The notes: generated from the sequence alone by a model not told the origin. A stretch of DNA of 64,000 bases from Alcaligenes faecalis (GCF_041521385.1 NZ_CP168006.1:4039648-4103647); one strand, 5' to 3'. Shown: positions 1 through 9,671, counted from the stretch's first letter. Translations and numbers: made by a program.

Positions 1-1
1 G

Positions 2-538
2 GCGGTACCTGCCTTGCTGACAGGCTCCTTCCAGTTCAGTCTGGGTTCAGACGGCTTTACAGTGACAGCGCCTTACTCGCGCGTCATGATTATTGTCGTG
101 ACCGTCGTGCTGATGATCATGCTTAGCCTCTACATCAAATACTCGCGCCTGGGTCGCGCCTCGCGTGCTTGTTCGCAAGATTTGCGAATGGCCAATCTGC
201 TGGGAATCGACACCAATAAAATCATTTCCTTCACCTTTATCATTGGCGCCATGCTGGCTGCCGTGGGTGGTGTGCTGATTGCCACTGCCATTGGCAAACT
301 GAACCCCTTTATCGGCTTTATTGCCGGCATCAAGGCCTTTACAGCCGCTGTGCTGGGCGGGATTGGCAGTATTCCTGGCGCCATGCTGGGTGGTGTCTTG
401 CTGGGTCTGGCAGAGACCTTTGCGGCTGCCTTTATTTCGTCGCAGTACAAGGACATTGTGGCCTTTTCACTGTTGGTCTTTATCTTGCTGTTCCGCCCAA
501 CGGGCCTGCTGGGTAAACCTGAGGTGGAGAAAGTCTAA
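2..538 (+). CDS. livH: Branched-chain amino acid ABC transporter permease LivH (5' truncated)
   Basis: Inner-membrane permease of the high-affinity branched-chain amino acid ABC importer; it pairs with LivM to form the translocation pore. The reading frame is already open at base 2, so the N-terminal part lies outside the window and only about 178 residues are seen. The visible part has alternating hydrophobic helices and the conserved cytoplasmic loop [16 protein letters not shown], which contacts the ATPase in this family, followed by Gly-rich helices ([16 protein letters not shown]) and the C-terminal RPTGLLGK end. It overlaps livM by one base and is first of a visible livHMGF run. The family call is firm; substrate within the branched-chain/amide group is inferred. 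Confidence 0.93.
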   Translation, partial: AVPALLTGSFQFSLGSDGFTVTAPYSRVMIIVVTVVLMIMLSLYIKYSRLGRASRACSQDLRMANLLGIDTNKIISFTFIIGAMLAAVGGVLIATAIGKLNPFIGFIAGIKAFTAAVLGGIGSIPGAMLGGVLLGLAETFAAAFISSQYKDIVAFSLLVFILLFRPTGLLGKPEVEKV

Positions 539-1761
539 TGATGAACCGCTTTAGCAATGCATTTATCGCCGCTGTCCTGGCAGGCATTATTGTGGCTCCC
601 GTCTTTGGTCTGCAAATTGTACGTGCCGGGATGAACACCCATCTGGAAAGCGATTGGCATATCATCCTCATCGGCATGGCACTGGTCTTTGTCGTTCAGT
701 TGATCCGCCCTAACGTCAATCGCACCAAAGTACGTGAAAGCCGTTGGACCTTGCCTAAACTGAGCATGCAGCACAAGAAGATCCTGCTGTACATCGTGAT
801 CGCTTGTGCCGTGGTCTGGCCCTTTTTTGGTGGTCGAGCCCAAGTGGACATTGCCACTCTGGTGCTGATCTACATCATGCTGGGCCTGGGGCTGAACATT
901 GTGGTTGGCTTTGCAGGCCTGCTGGACTTGGGTTTTGTGGGTTTTTACGCCGTGGGGGCCTATACCTACGCCTTGCTCTATCACTACGCAGGCTGGGGCT
1001 TCTGGGAAGCTTTGCCACTAGCCGGTGGCATGGCCGCCCTGTTTGGCTTCCTGCTGGGTTTCCCCGTATTGCGCTTGCGTGGCGACTATCTGGCTATCGT
1101 CACCCTGGGTTTTGGTGAGATCATTCGCCTCTTGCTTATCAATATGTATAACCTGACCGGCGGTCCGGACGGGATATCCGGTATTCCCAAGCCGACCGTA
1201 TTCGGTTTCCCCATGGCACGCCGTGCGCCAGAAGGGCAGACCACCTTCCACGATCTGATGGGCTGGACCTTCAGCAACCAGGATGTGGTGGTGTATCTGT
1301 ATTTGATGGCCTTGGCTCTGGCTCTGATTACCTTGTTAGTCTCCAGCCGTGTGGTGCGCATGCCTATTGGCCGTGCCTGGGAAGCCCTGCGCGAGGACGA
1401 GATTGCCTGCCGTTCGTTGGGCCTGAACCCCACCACCATCAAACTGTCTGCCTTTACCATGGGTGCCATGTTTGCCGGTTTTGGCGGGGCTTTCTTTGCC
1501 GCCCGTCAGGGGCTGGTCAATCCAGAGTCCTTCACCTTTATTGAATCCGCCCTGATCCTGGCCATCGTGGTGCTGGGTGGCATGGGTTCACAAATCGGCG
1601 TCATTCTGGCTGCTATTGTGCTGACAGTGGTCCCAGAATTGGCCCGAGAGTTCGCGGAGTATCGGATGTTGATTTTTGGTTTGGTCATGGTTGCCATGAT
1701 GGTTTGGCGTCCACAGGGCTTGTTGCCTGTGCAACGCCCTCATGTGGAGTTGCGTTCATGA
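538..1761 (+). CDS. livM: Branched-chain amino acid ABC transporter permease LivM
   Basis: Second permease subunit of the branched-chain amino acid importer, 407 aa. An N-terminal extension with three hydrophobic segments precedes the core beginning near [25 protein letters not shown], typical of LivM. The EAA-like loop [18 protein letters not shown], which contacts the ATPases, lies near residue 280, and the C-terminus ends with the family-typical WRPQGLLP. The start overlaps the livH stop (TAATG); a second ATG follows immediately, so the first residue is uncertain by one codon. Its stop overlaps the livG start as ATGA, indicating translational coupling. Length is typical of the long LivM form. 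Confidence 0.95.
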   Translation: MMNRFSNAFIAAVLAGIIVAPVFGLQIVRAGMNTHLESDWHIILIGMALVFVVQLIRPNVNRTKVRESRWTLPKLSMQHKKILLYIVIACAVVWPFFGGRAQVDIATLVLIYIMLGLGLNIVVGFAGLLDLGFVGFYAVGAYTYALLYHYAGWGFWEALPLAGGMAALFGFLLGFPVLRLRGDYLAIVTLGFGEIIRLLLINMYNLTGGPDGISGIPKPTVFGFPMARRAPEGQTTFHDLMGWTFSNQDVVVYLYLMALALALITLLVSSRVVRMPIGRAWEALREDEIACRSLGLNPTTIKLSAFTMGAMFAGFGGAFFAARQGLVNPESFTFIESALILAIVVLGGMGSQIGVILAAIVLTVVPELAREFAEYRMLIFGLVMVAMMVWRPQGLLPVQRPHVELRS

Positions 1762-2522
1762 GCCCATTACTGCAAGTATCAAACCTATCGATGCGTTTTG
1801 GTGGCTTGCTGGCGGTGGATTCCGTCAGCTTCGATGTGGCAAAAGATGAAGTCTTTGCCATCATTGGCCCCAATGGCGCCGGTAAAACCACCGTATTTAA
1901 CTGCGTCGGTGGTTTTTACAAACCCACCTCCGGCTCTGTCGCCCTCGAAGGCCAACCCATCCACGGCTTGTCCAGCCACAAAGTGGCACAAAAAGGCTTG
2001 GTGCGTACCTTTCAGAACGTGCGCCTGTTCAAAAAACTGACCGTACTGGAAAACCTGCTGGTTGCCCAGCACGGTCAACTCAAGGCCGGTTTTCTATCTG
2101 GCCTGCTCAACCTGTCACGCTACAAGCAGGCTGAAAAAGAAGCCAAAGAACGGGCGGTAACATGGCTGGATTTCATGGGCCTGACCGATCTGGCCAACCG
2201 TGAAGCGGGTAACCTGGCCTATGGCCACCAGCGCCGCCTGGAAATTGCACGTTGCATGATTACCAAGCCCCGCTTGCTGATGCTGGACGAGCCTGCTGCG
2301 GGCCTGAACCCCCAAGAGAAACGCGATCTGCAGGCCCTGATCGACCAGTTACGCCGGGAGTTCGGCGTGGCCGTCTTGCTGATCGAGCACGATATGAGCC
2401 TGGTTATGGGCGTATCGGATCGGATCCTGGTCATGGAGTATGGCAAACCCATTGCCACCGGCCTGCCTGAAGAAGTGCGCAATGATCCGCGCGTCATCAA
2501 AGCCTATCTGGGGGAAGAATAA
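1758..2522 (+). CDS. livG: Branched-chain amino acid ABC transporter ATPase LivG
   Basis: Cytoplasmic ATP-binding subunit, 254 aa, powering the Liv importer together with LivF. Walker A is GPNGAGKTT near residue 37, the signature region reads [12 protein letters not shown], Walker B is [13 protein letters not shown], and the H-loop is IEHDM. The start was taken at 1758, where ATGA overlaps the livM stop and translation begins [14 protein letters not shown], the usual LivG N-terminus; a longer in-frame start at 1704 would lie inside livM and is not credible. The insertion between Walker A and signature (about 30 residues more than in LivF) is the normal LivG feature. livF begins directly after its stop. 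Confidence 0.95.
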   Translation: MSPLLQVSNLSMRFGGLLAVDSVSFDVAKDEVFAIIGPNGAGKTTVFNCVGGFYKPTSGSVALEGQPIHGLSSHKVAQKGLVRTFQNVRLFKKLTVLENLLVAQHGQLKAGFLSGLLNLSRYKQAEKEAKERAVTWLDFMGLTDLANREAGNLAYGHQRRLEIARCMITKPRLLMLDEPAAGLNPQEKRDLQALIDQLRREFGVAVLLIEHDMSLVMGVSDRILVMEYGKPIATGLPEEVRNDPRVIKAYLGEE

Positions 2523-3224
2523 GTGCTGAAGCTGGACTCCGTATCTACCCATTACGGCGCTATTCAGGCGCTGGATCAAGTTAGCGTGGACGTGAATCAG
2601 GGCGAGATCGTCACCCTGATTGGCGCGAACGGCGCTGGCAAAACCACCTTGCTCATGACCGTCTGCGGCTCACCCCGAGCCAGCTCGGGCAGCATCAGTT
2701 TCATGGGCGAGGACATTACCCAAGCCGATACGCACCGCATCATGCGCAAAGGCATCGCCATCTCTCCCGAAGGCCGTCGCGTCTTTCCAGACCTGACCGT
2801 ATCGGAAAACCTGAAGATGGGCGGTTTCTTTCTGAGCCGCAGCGAGATCGACGAAGGGGAAGAGCACGTTTATAAACTGTTCCCCCGTCTGAAAGAACGC
2901 GCTGCGCAGCGAGCAGGAACCATGTCAGGTGGTGAGCAGCAAATGCTGGCCATCGGTCGCGCACTGATGAGCAAACCGTCCTTGCTGCTGCTGGACGAAC
3001 CAACGTTGGGCCTGGCCCCGCTGATCATCGCACAGATTTTCGACATCATTCGCACCATTCGTGATGAAGGCGTAACGGTGTTTCTGGTGGAACAGAACGC
3101 CAACAAGGCCCTGCAAGTTGCAGACCGTGGCTATGTACTGGAAACCGGGAAGGTGGTGATGCAGGATACCGGCGCTAATCTGCTGGCCAATCCGGATATT
3201 CGGAAGGCGTATTTGGGAGCGTAA
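2523..3224 (+). CDS. livF: Branched-chain amino acid ABC transporter ATPase LivF
   Basis: Second ATPase of the importer, 233 aa, starting with GTG immediately after the livG TAA, so coupled translation is likely. Walker A is GANGAGKTT, the signature is MSGGEQQMLAIGRAL, Walker B is LLLLDEPTLGLAP, and the H-loop histidine is replaced in VEQN, as is usual for LivF proteins. The C-terminal ANPDIRKAYLGA is family-typical. It is the last gene of the operon; a strong hairpin terminator follows about 35 bases downstream. No periplasmic binding protein gene (livJ/livK) is visible in the window, so it must lie upstream or elsewhere. Confidence 0.95.
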   Translation: MLKLDSVSTHYGAIQALDQVSVDVNQGEIVTLIGANGAGKTTLLMTVCGSPRASSGSISFMGEDITQADTHRIMRKGIAISPEGRRVFPDLTVSENLKMGGFFLSRSEIDEGEEHVYKLFPRLKERAAQRAGTMSGGEQQMLAIGRALMSKPSLLLLDEPTLGLAPLIIAQIFDIIRTIRDEGVTVFLVEQNANKALQVADRGYVLETGKVVMQDTGANLLANPDIRKAYLGA

Positions 3225-3256
3225 AGCACTCGCAGCCAAGGAGAAGTTGAAAACCC

Positions 3257-3299
3257 AAAAAAACCAGGGATTGGCCGATACGCCATCCCTGGTTTTTTT
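3257..3299 (+). terminator. Rho-independent terminator of the liv operon
   Basis: Perfect 11-bp stem (AAACCAGGGAT at 3261-3271 pairing with ATCCCTGGTTT at 3285-3295) with a 13-base loop and a following T-run. A-rich sequence on the left makes it potentially usable from the opposite strand too, where the neighbouring leftward gene converges. Confidence 0.9.
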
Positions 3300-3384
3300 C
3301 TTCACCTCTACCCAGTCTCAATAAGCATCCGTTTTAACAAGGAGTGGAGCAAGGGCAAAAGAGGCTAGGCCACACCTCCCACTG

Positions 3385-4086
3385 CTACTCATTATCCAAG
3401 CAGAGTGTGAGCTGCTGCCCGTCGGGGCCAAAGGCGCAGTCAGGAAGAGGGGTACGTAAACTGAAATACAGCGGCAGCACTACGTAAAGTACGACCAATA
3501 GCCACGCAACAACAGTGTTAACCTTGCTTGGGTGGAATGCTATCGGGTGACACCGGAGCTGTCGATAGTTAACAATGCCGATCGCGGCGAGGCTTGCCCC
3601 TACCAGCATGGATACATAAAGTTCGCCAAGCCCAGGCGACAACACCTGATCCTCACGCTCAAACGCTTGCCAATAATGAATCCGCCATAACACGCTGATA
3701 CCCACTTGCAGCAGCCCCGCGACTACCCAAGCAATACGCCAGCCGGGAAGTCGGAACAGGGCCAGCGAACCAAGCCCAAATGCACCAAAAAACCAGTAGC
3801 TCAGATTAAATAGCGTGCCGAACATGCCTCCCAGCAGCGTTCCGCTGACATCCGTGGGCCTTAACACATGAAAATTAATGAAGGCGAACAAAGCCAGGAC
3901 GCCAGCTACGGCAAGCCAGCTTGCTGCATAATAGCCAAGGAGTCTGGGAGTAGGCCCATCGTGTCTTTGCCGATAAAAACTGAACAACCTGTCTTTACTC
4001 ACTATCGACCTGTCCCAAAGCATCACGCTGTGTTGTGCGCCAGATAAGTGCTTGATTCGTCCCCTGTGACCTGAAGGATAAATCAC
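3385..4086 (-). CDS. Hypothetical multi-pass membrane protein
   Basis: Unrecognised protein of up to 233 aa, convergent with livF. At least five hydrophobic segments are visible (around residues 50-70, 88-112, 118-135, 155-172, 190-210), with short polar loops and a polar C-terminus containing two cysteines. The first in-frame start is a GTG at 4086; an ATG 21 codons later is also possible and neither has a convincing ribosome binding site. No catalytic motif was recognised. The function is unknown; the sequence shows only an integral membrane protein. Confidence 0.6.
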   Translation of the reverse strand: MIYPSGHRGRIKHLSGAQHSVMLWDRSIVSKDRLFSFYRQRHDGPTPRLLGYYAASWLAVAGVLALFAFINFHVLRPTDVSGTLLGGMFGTLFNLSYWFFGAFGLGSLALFRLPGWRIAWVVAGLLQVGISVLWRIHYWQAFEREDQVLSPGLGELYVSMLVGASLAAIGIVNYRQLRCHPIAFHPSKVNTVVAWLLVVLYVVLPLYFSLRTPLPDCAFGPDGQQLTLCLDNE

Positions 4087-4110
4087 TCACTCGTCGCTTT
4101 GCGCACAAGC

Positions 4111-4725
4111 TTATTCCTTCAACAAGCCTTCGCCACGCAAGGCCGCCTTCACACCTTCGTTCTGCTCCATACGAGCAAAGAAAGCGTTCAGGTTCTTCAT
4201 GCCCGACAGGTCCAGCTTCATCAGACCGGCCCAGCGCAGCACAACGTACAGGTAAGCATCGGCCACAGACAAGGAACCCGACAAGGTTTCTTTGCCTTCC
4301 AGGTGCTTGTCGATCACGCCCAGTTGCTTGGTCAGCAGGGCAGCGGTCTTGCCCTTGACTTCGGCCTGGGTCGCTTCCTGATCCGCGTAGCGATGCACAC
4401 CGAACACCACGCCCACGTTGCGGTGGATTTCGGCGTTCAGGAAGGCCAGCCAGCGGCGAGCTTCAAAGCGTTGTTCGATGGTGCTGCCAATCAAATTGGC
4501 TTGCGGGTTCTTCTCGTTCAGGTATTCCAGAATGGCAATGCTTTGGGTCAGGACCAGATCACCGTCCACCAGAACCGGCACAGCGCCGTTGGGGTTCAGT
4601 TTCAAGAATGCTTCTTGTTGCAGTTCGTCGCGACTGACGCGCTGGGATTCAAACGGCTTGCCTATCCACTCCAATGCAATGCGGGTCACCAACGGACAAG
4701 CACCAGTCATGTAATACAGTTTCAT
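4111..4725 (-). CDS. Glutathione S-transferase
   Basis: Soluble GST of 204 aa with an N-terminal thioredoxin-like domain (MKLYYMTGACPLVTRIALE, then the cis-Pro/SNAIL-type region NGAVPVLVDGDLVLTQSIAILEYL) and an all-helical C-terminal domain. The start at 4725 is supported by a GGAAAGAGA ribosome binding site; longer in-frame extensions run into the upstream peptidase gene. The N-terminus resembles the beta-class/GstA type, which conjugates glutathione to electrophiles or uses a cysteine near residue 10 (Cys in TGACP). Physiological substrate cannot be told from sequence. It lies downstream of the S9 peptidase on the same strand but behind a terminator-like hairpin. Confidence 0.9.
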   Translation of the reverse strand: MKLYYMTGACPLVTRIALEWIGKPFESQRVSRDELQQEAFLKLNPNGAVPVLVDGDLVLTQSIAILEYLNEKNPQANLIGSTIEQRFEARRWLAFLNAEIHRNVGVVFGVHRYADQEATQAEVKGKTAALLTKQLGVIDKHLEGKETLSGSLSVADAYLYVVLRWAGLMKLDLSGMKNLNAFFARMEQNEGVKAALRGEGLLKE

Positions 4726-4751
4726 ACGTTCTCTTTCCAAAAGTGCGATAA

Positions 4752-4777
4752 ACAAAATGGCGCGAGCTTGTCGCGCC
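4752..4777 (-). terminator. Terminator between S9 peptidase and GST genes
   Basis: Read leftward, GGCGCGA (4771-4777) pairs with TCGCGCC (4759-4765) over a 5-base loop and is followed by a T-rich run. It lies just past the S9 peptidase stop, so it probably ends that transcript before the GST gene. Confidence 0.65.
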
Positions 4778-4789
4778 ACTCCAAAACCA

Positions 4790-6697
4790 TCAAGGCTGCA
4801 AATGTCGCGCCAGAAAGCGTTCCATGCGCTCGTAAAACTCGAACTTGTTCTCGTCGTTGTGGAAACCGTGGCCTTCGTTATCCTTGACCATGTACTCCAC
4901 ATCCACACCACGCGCCTTCAAGGCATCGACCATCTGATCACTTTCCGCCTTGTTCACCCGTGGGTCATGTGCGCCCTGGGCAATAAAGAGCGGGGTGCGA
5001 ATCTTGTCGGCATGCAAAACGGGGGAGTTGGCTTCCAGCAACTCCTTGTCCTTCTCCGGATCGCCCACCATGGCATGCATTTTCACCAGCAGGGGTTTCC
5101 AGTACGGGGGAATCGTGTTCATGAAAGTCAGCAAATTGGACACCCCCACATAATCGACCGCAGCCGCGTACAAGTCCGGGGTTTTGACGATACCGGCCAA
5201 GGTCGCGTAACCCCCGTAGCTGGCACCGTAAATGGCAATGCGCTTGGGGTCGGCAATCTTTTGATCGATCAGCCACTGAACTCCATCAGTAATGTCGTCC
5301 TGCATGCTCAGACCCCATTGCTTGAAGCCCGCTTCCCAGAATTTACGACCATAACCGGTCGAACTACGGAAGTTGATCTGCAAGACGGCGTAGCCACGGT
5401 TGGCCAGGAACTGTACCTCGGGGTTAAAGCCCCAATAGTCGCGCGCCCAGGGGCCACCGTGCGGGTTGATCACCACAGGCAGATTCCGGCTGGGCACACC
5501 CAACGGCAAGCTCAAGTAGCCGTGGATCTTCATGCCGTCACGCGCCGTAAACTCAATGGGCTGCATGACCGCCATATCACTCTCTGGCAAGGCACTGTTG
5601 ATGACAGCCAGCTTGTACAGGCTGTTGCTGTCCACATCGTAAAGATAGCGTGAGCCTGGATTGCGGTCGCTGTAGCTGGCCACAATCATTTTCTTTTCAT
5701 CACGGGTGATGGACTGGACGCTGATCTCGTAGCCAGGCAGTTGGCGCGCAATGGCCGCGTGGATCTTCTCGCTATGCTCGTCAAAGAAATACTGGCCAGG
5801 TTTGTCGGTGTAGTAATCCACCGAGGTCAGCACCTGGCGCAGGCGGGAATAGCCAGCGCCCATCAAATCATGATGGGGTAATTCGTAGATTCTTTCTTCG
5901 TCATCAGGTTTAGCTGGATCAATCAGAACCAAAGCCAAAGTGTCACGGCCACGATTGCTCAGCGCGTAAAAACGCTGGTTATCTGCGTGAAAGAAGAGGG
6001 GACTGACTTCGGTACGGAAGTCCGTTTGCAAAATGCTGCGGAAAGGCTCGGATTCGCTGTCACGGTAACGCAGTTCGGAATCTACGCCGGAGATCGAAAT
6101 CGCCAGACGCACACGTCCTTGATGGTCCGTGCTCCAGCCCAGCACATCGCCGGGGTTCTCGGCAGCCAGGGTGCTTTCGCCGGTCAGGACATTCACCTTG
6201 TAGACATCAAACACTTCCGGGTTACGGCCATTGTGCGACACCAGGATATGCTCCGGGTCGTCCGGCAAATCGTCCTGTACACCGGCGCGCACCCCTTCCA
6301 GCGGTGTCAGGTCCGTGACTTTGCCCGTGATCACATTTACAGCCAGAACGTGATAGTTCTCGTCTCCATTGACGTCCTTGGCGTAAATAACGGTCTCGTC
6401 GCCTTTCCAGAAGTACTCGGCAATATCCCGTTGGTGTTCGGCGGTGACACGACGAGGCTCACCGACCGGCTCACTGCCTCTTAACTCTTGCACAAAGATA
6501 TTTTGCCGAGCGGGGTGACCGTCGATTTTGACGGGTTCCATAAAGCCGAGCATGCTCCCCTGATCCGAAATTCGGAACCCGCTGCGCTTGGGATTCTGGA
6601 AGAAGTCCCGTATGTCGTACAGTGGGGGAGTGTTGCTAGCGACGTTATCCGGTATCAGGGTATGGGCGCCCAAAGAGAGCAAGAGGGACAAGAGCAT
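4790..6697 (-). CDS. S9 family peptidase (prolyl oligopeptidase family)
   Basis: Serine peptidase of about 635 aa. An N-terminal beta-propeller-like region is followed by an alpha/beta-hydrolase domain in the last 250 residues: oxyanion region VINPHGGPWARDYWGFNP, nucleophile motif GASYGG, acidic residue region AQGAHDPRVNKAESDQM and histidine in NEGHGF. This is the acylaminoacyl-peptidase/DPP-like subgroup, cleaving short peptides, often after Pro or releasing N-terminal groups. The first residues are hydrophobic (LLSLLLSLGAHTLI) and may act as a signal or anchor. ATG at 6697 was preferred to a TTG two codons earlier. It is divergent from the hydroxyacid dehydrogenase gene. Confidence 0.92.
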   Translation of the reverse strand: MLLSLLLSLGAHTLIPDNVASNTPPLYDIRDFFQNPKRSGFRISDQGSMLGFMEPVKIDGHPARQNIFVQELRGSEPVGEPRRVTAEHQRDIAEYFWKGDETVIYAKDVNGDENYHVLAVNVITGKVTDLTPLEGVRAGVQDDLPDDPEHILVSHNGRNPEVFDVYKVNVLTGESTLAAENPGDVLGWSTDHQGRVRLAISISGVDSELRYRDSESEPFRSILQTDFRTEVSPLFFHADNQRFYALSNRGRDTLALVLIDPAKPDDEERIYELPHHDLMGAGYSRLRQVLTSVDYYTDKPGQYFFDEHSEKIHAAIARQLPGYEISVQSITRDEKKMIVASYSDRNPGSRYLYDVDSNSLYKLAVINSALPESDMAVMQPIEFTARDGMKIHGYLSLPLGVPSRNLPVVINPHGGPWARDYWGFNPEVQFLANRGYAVLQINFRSSTGYGRKFWEAGFKQWGLSMQDDITDGVQWLIDQKIADPKRIAIYGASYGGYATLAGIVKTPDLYAAAVDYVGVSNLLTFMNTIPPYWKPLLVKMHAMVGDPEKDKELLEANSPVLHADKIRTPLFIAQGAHDPRVNKAESDQMVDALKARGVDVEYMVKDNEGHGFHNDENKFEFYERMERFLARHLQP

Positions 6698-6851
6698 AAG
6701 CAATAACCTATAAAACAGGGTTATGAGAGTGAGACCAGGGACAAGCCTGCATCAATCCCATTACTATATCGGATGATGGTCCCAAGCAAAGGCAAGAACC
6801 CTCTGAAAATAGGGCCAGAATACCAGGGGCAGCTCAAGGACAAGGACAGGC

Positions 6852-7823
6852 ATGACTTCTTTGACTCGTATCGTTTTTCTGGACAGGGAAACGCTTTCAG
6901 ACAGCGTCGAGCTGCCACAGGTTCCCTTTAAACATGAACTGTACGTTTACGGGCGTACCACTTCCGATCAAGTAGCCGAACGTATTGCTGATGCTGATAT
7001 TGTCATCAGCAATAAAGTGGCGCTGCGACGCGAGCATTTGCTGGCCGCACCCAATTTGAAAATGATCGCACTGGCCGCCACGGGTAGCGACAATATTGAT
7101 CTGGATGCCGCCCGCGAACGCCAGATTGTGGTCAGCAACATCCGCGACTATGCCGTACGTAGTGTTCCGGAGCACGTTTTTGCGCTGATCTTTGCCTTGC
7201 GTCGCAATATCTGCGCGTACCGCCAGTCCGTCAAGGAAGGCCGCTGGCAACAAGCCCAGCAGTTCTGTTATTTCGACTATCCCATCCGTGACTTAGCGGG
7301 CTCCACCTTGGGGCTGATTGGCTCGGGCTCTCTGGGGCAAGCCACTGCCAGTATGGGTCGAGCCTTGGGCATGAAGGTCATCTTTGCTCAGCGCCGTGGT
7401 CAGACCCTCGTCAGCAATGCGGACGACCGCGTGCCTTTCGAGCAGGTTCTGGAACAGGCGGATATCCTCTCCTTGCATTGCCCGCTGACTGCAGAAACAC
7501 AGAACATGCTGGGCATGGCCGAGTTCGAGCGCATGGCCCCACGCCGTCCCTTGCTGATCAATACCGCCCGTGGCGGGCTGATCGACAATCAGGCGCTGGA
7601 GCACGCCTTGCGGCAAGGCTGGCTGGGTGGCGCAGGTATTGATGTGTGCACGCCCGAACCGCCGCCTGCTGACCATATCCTGATGCGCTTGTTAGACTTA
7701 CCCAATTACATTTTGACGCCACACATAGGCTGGGCCAGTCAGGAGGCCATGCAGACACTGGCAAACCAGTTGATCGACAACATTGTGGCTTTCCACCGTG
7801 GCCAAGCACGCCATACGCTGTAG
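6852..7823 (+). CDS. D-2-hydroxyacid dehydrogenase (glycerate/hydroxypyruvate type)
   Basis: NAD(P)-dependent oxidoreductase of 323 aa that interconverts D-2-hydroxy acids and 2-oxo acids. The Rossmann loop is GLIGSGSLGQA (near residue 156), the substrate-binding arginine sits in INTARGGLID, and the catalytic histidine in LTPHIGWAS. Length and motifs fit the HprA/glycerate dehydrogenase group. PdxB, a relative that would follow the Epd reaction, normally carries an extra C-terminal domain that is absent here. It opens a compact run with an SDR gene 3 bases downstream and the Epd-like gene after that. Exact substrate is inferred only to class. Confidence 0.88.
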   Translation: MTSLTRIVFLDRETLSDSVELPQVPFKHELYVYGRTTSDQVAERIADADIVISNKVALRREHLLAAPNLKMIALAATGSDNIDLDAARERQIVVSNIRDYAVRSVPEHVFALIFALRRNICAYRQSVKEGRWQQAQQFCYFDYPIRDLAGSTLGLIGSGSLGQATASMGRALGMKVIFAQRRGQTLVSNADDRVPFEQVLEQADILSLHCPLTAETQNMLGMAEFERMAPRRPLLINTARGGLIDNQALEHALRQGWLGGAGIDVCTPEPPPADHILMRLLDLPNYILTPHIGWASQEAMQTLANQLIDNIVAFHRGQARHTL

Positions 7824-7826
7824 ATA

Positions 7827-8615
7827 ATGACTGATTTACGCTCCTACCAAGCCAATTTCTCCCTCGCCGGTCGTTGCGCGCTGGTAACCGGCTCGTCCGC
7901 CGGTCTGGGCCTGGAAATCGCCCGTGCCTACGCCGCCCATGGCGCCCATGTGATTTTGCATGGCCGTGACGCCCGCAAACTCCAGCCTCTAGCCGACGAG
8001 CTTAAAGCAGGCGGAGTCCAGATCGATACCTGGGAGCACGATCTGGCCGATCTGGGCTCCTTGCCCGGCTCCTATCAAGCCCTGTGCCAGCGCGTCGGCA
8101 CGCCCGATATTCTGGTGAACAATGTCGGTGTGCGACTACGCAGCCGCTTGCAGGATGCCGATTGGGACGATATTGAACAATTACTGCAGATTGACCTGCT
8201 AGCCACATTGAAACTGTCCAAATACGCCGCCCAGGCCATGCTCAAAATCCAGGCCCGGCAAGGCCGTATTGTGACCTTGACCTCCATTGCAGGCCCATTG
8301 GCTCGCCCAGGCGACGCTATTTACCCCGTTGCCAAGCAGGGTCTGGCCGGCATGGTGCGAGCACTGGCCGTAGAATTTGGCGGGCAGGGCATTACCAGCA
8401 ACGGCATCGCCCCCGGCACCTTTGCCACGGAAAGCAATGCAGCTTTGGCACAGGATCCGGTCAAGGGGCCTTTGGTCGTTGGCCGTAATCCCTTGGGGCG
8501 TTGGGCCAATCCGGATGAAATCCGCGCCGCTGCTGTGTTCCTGGCTTCTCCGGCTGCTTCCTATGTCAATGGCCATATTGTGGTTGTAGACGGCGGATTC
8601 TCTATTACCTTCTGA
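7827..8615 (+). CDS. SDR family oxidoreductase (gluconate 5-dehydrogenase-like)
   Basis: Classical short-chain dehydrogenase/reductase of 262 aa. The cofactor motif TGSSAGLGLEIA begins near residue 21, NNVGVR is the structural NNAG variant, the catalytic serine is in TLTSIAG, and the YxxxK dyad is YPVAKQG. The C-terminal PDEIRAAAVFLASPAASYVNGHIVVVDGGF is standard. Resemblance to gluconate 5-dehydrogenases is by eye; many SDRs of this form act on other secondary alcohols. It follows the hydroxyacid dehydrogenase after 3 bases and precedes the Epd-like gene by 12 bases, so all three are probably co-transcribed. Confidence 0.9.
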   Translation: MTDLRSYQANFSLAGRCALVTGSSAGLGLEIARAYAAHGAHVILHGRDARKLQPLADELKAGGVQIDTWEHDLADLGSLPGSYQALCQRVGTPDILVNNVGVRLRSRLQDADWDDIEQLLQIDLLATLKLSKYAAQAMLKIQARQGRIVTLTSIAGPLARPGDAIYPVAKQGLAGMVRALAVEFGGQGITSNGIAPGTFATESNAALAQDPVKGPLVVGRNPLGRWANPDEIRAAAVFLASPAASYVNGHIVVVDGGFSITF

Positions 8616-8627
8616 TTTTTCCTGATC

Positions 8628-9671
8628 ATGCCGCTACCTCGTCCCATCCGCATCGCGATCAATGGTTATGGCCGCATTGGCCGATGCCTGCTGCGCGCCA
8701 TCTACGAATCTCCTCGAGCCCAAGAGTTTGATGTCGTCGTCATCAACGAGCCCGCTACGATTGCCACCATGGCTTATCTGACGCGCTTTGATTCGACTCA
8801 TGGCGTGTTTCCGGCCCAGGTAGAGCACAATGAGCACGAACTGATTGTGGGCGGCAAAGCCATTCGGGTGCTGCATGAAACCGACCCCAAGGCCATAGAC
8901 TGGGCGGCACTGAATCTGGATATGCTGATCGAATGCAGTGGTGCCTTTGGTCGCCGCACCGAGCTGCAGCAGTTTCTGAACGCCGGTTGCCCGCGTGTTC
9001 TGGTGTCCAACCCCGGCAATAGTGCTCAAGATGTCGATTTCACCGCTGTGTTGGGCATCAATCATGAGCAACTGCAGGGGGACGAGCGGATTGTCTCCAA
9101 CGCCTCTTGCACCACCAATGCCATCATCCCGGTTCTGGCAGAGCTGGATAGAACCTTTGGCATACGCCATGCTTTTTTAAGCACGCTGCACTCGGTCATG
9201 AACGATCAGCCCATGATCGACGGCTACCACAGCAGCGATCTGGCCCGTACCCGTTCCGCCTTGCAATCCATGATTCCGGTTTCTACCGGGTTGGCTACCG
9301 GCGTAGAGCGCCTTTTGCCGCAACTTAAAGGCAAGGTTCAGGCCAAATCCATACGTGTGCCCATCTTGAACGTGTCGGCCATTGATTTGATGGTCAATCT
9401 GGAGCGTGACACCAGCCGGGATGAAATCAACCAGCTATTCCAGAAAGCAGCACAGCAATGGCCTGGTATTCTTGACTACTCCGATCAGGCCCATGCTTCG
9501 ATCGACTTCAATCACAATCCACACTCTGCTGTAGTGGACGGCTCGCAAACCCGAACCAATGGGGACGGGCTGGTCAATATGCTGGTCTGGTTTGATAACG
9601 AATGGGGGTTTTCCAACCGCATGCTCGATATTGCCTGTGTGTGGGCTGCGCGCTTTTTGCGCCAGCCGTGA
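8628..9671 (+). CDS. epd: Erythrose-4-phosphate / glyceraldehyde-3-phosphate dehydrogenase (Epd-like)
   Basis: GapA/Epd-family NAD-dependent dehydrogenase, 347 aa. The Rossmann motif is INGYGRIGR at residue 11, catalytic Cys161 lies in NASCTTN, and the partner histidine near 188 in STLHSVMNDQ. Several stretches match Epd better than glycolytic Gap, as remembered from E. coli Epd: HSVMNDQPMIDGYH, FNHNPHSAVVDGSQTR and LVWFDNEWGFSNRMLD. Epd oxidises erythrose 4-phosphate to 4-phosphoerythronate for pyridoxal phosphate synthesis. A Gap-like role cannot be excluded. It is third of a tight cluster with a D-2-hydroxyacid dehydrogenase and an SDR. Confidence 0.82.
   Translation: MPLPRPIRIAINGYGRIGRCLLRAIYESPRAQEFDVVVINEPATIATMAYLTRFDSTHGVFPAQVEHNEHELIVGGKAIRVLHETDPKAIDWAALNLDMLIECSGAFGRRTELQQFLNAGCPRVLVSNPGNSAQDVDFTAVLGINHEQLQGDERIVSNASCTTNAIIPVLAELDRTFGIRHAFLSTLHSVMNDQPMIDGYHSSDLARTRSALQSMIPVSTGLATGVERLLPQLKGKVQAKSIRVPILNVSAIDLMVNLERDTSRDEINQLFQKAAQQWPGILDYSDQAHASIDFNHNPHSAVVDGSQTRTNGDGLVNMLVWFDNEWGFSNRMLDIACVWAARFLRQP

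Noticed and set aside
4757..5653. Rightward frame of 298 codons antisense to the S9 peptidase
   Set aside because: Complement of a well-supported peptidase gene; composition is typical of a shadow frame.
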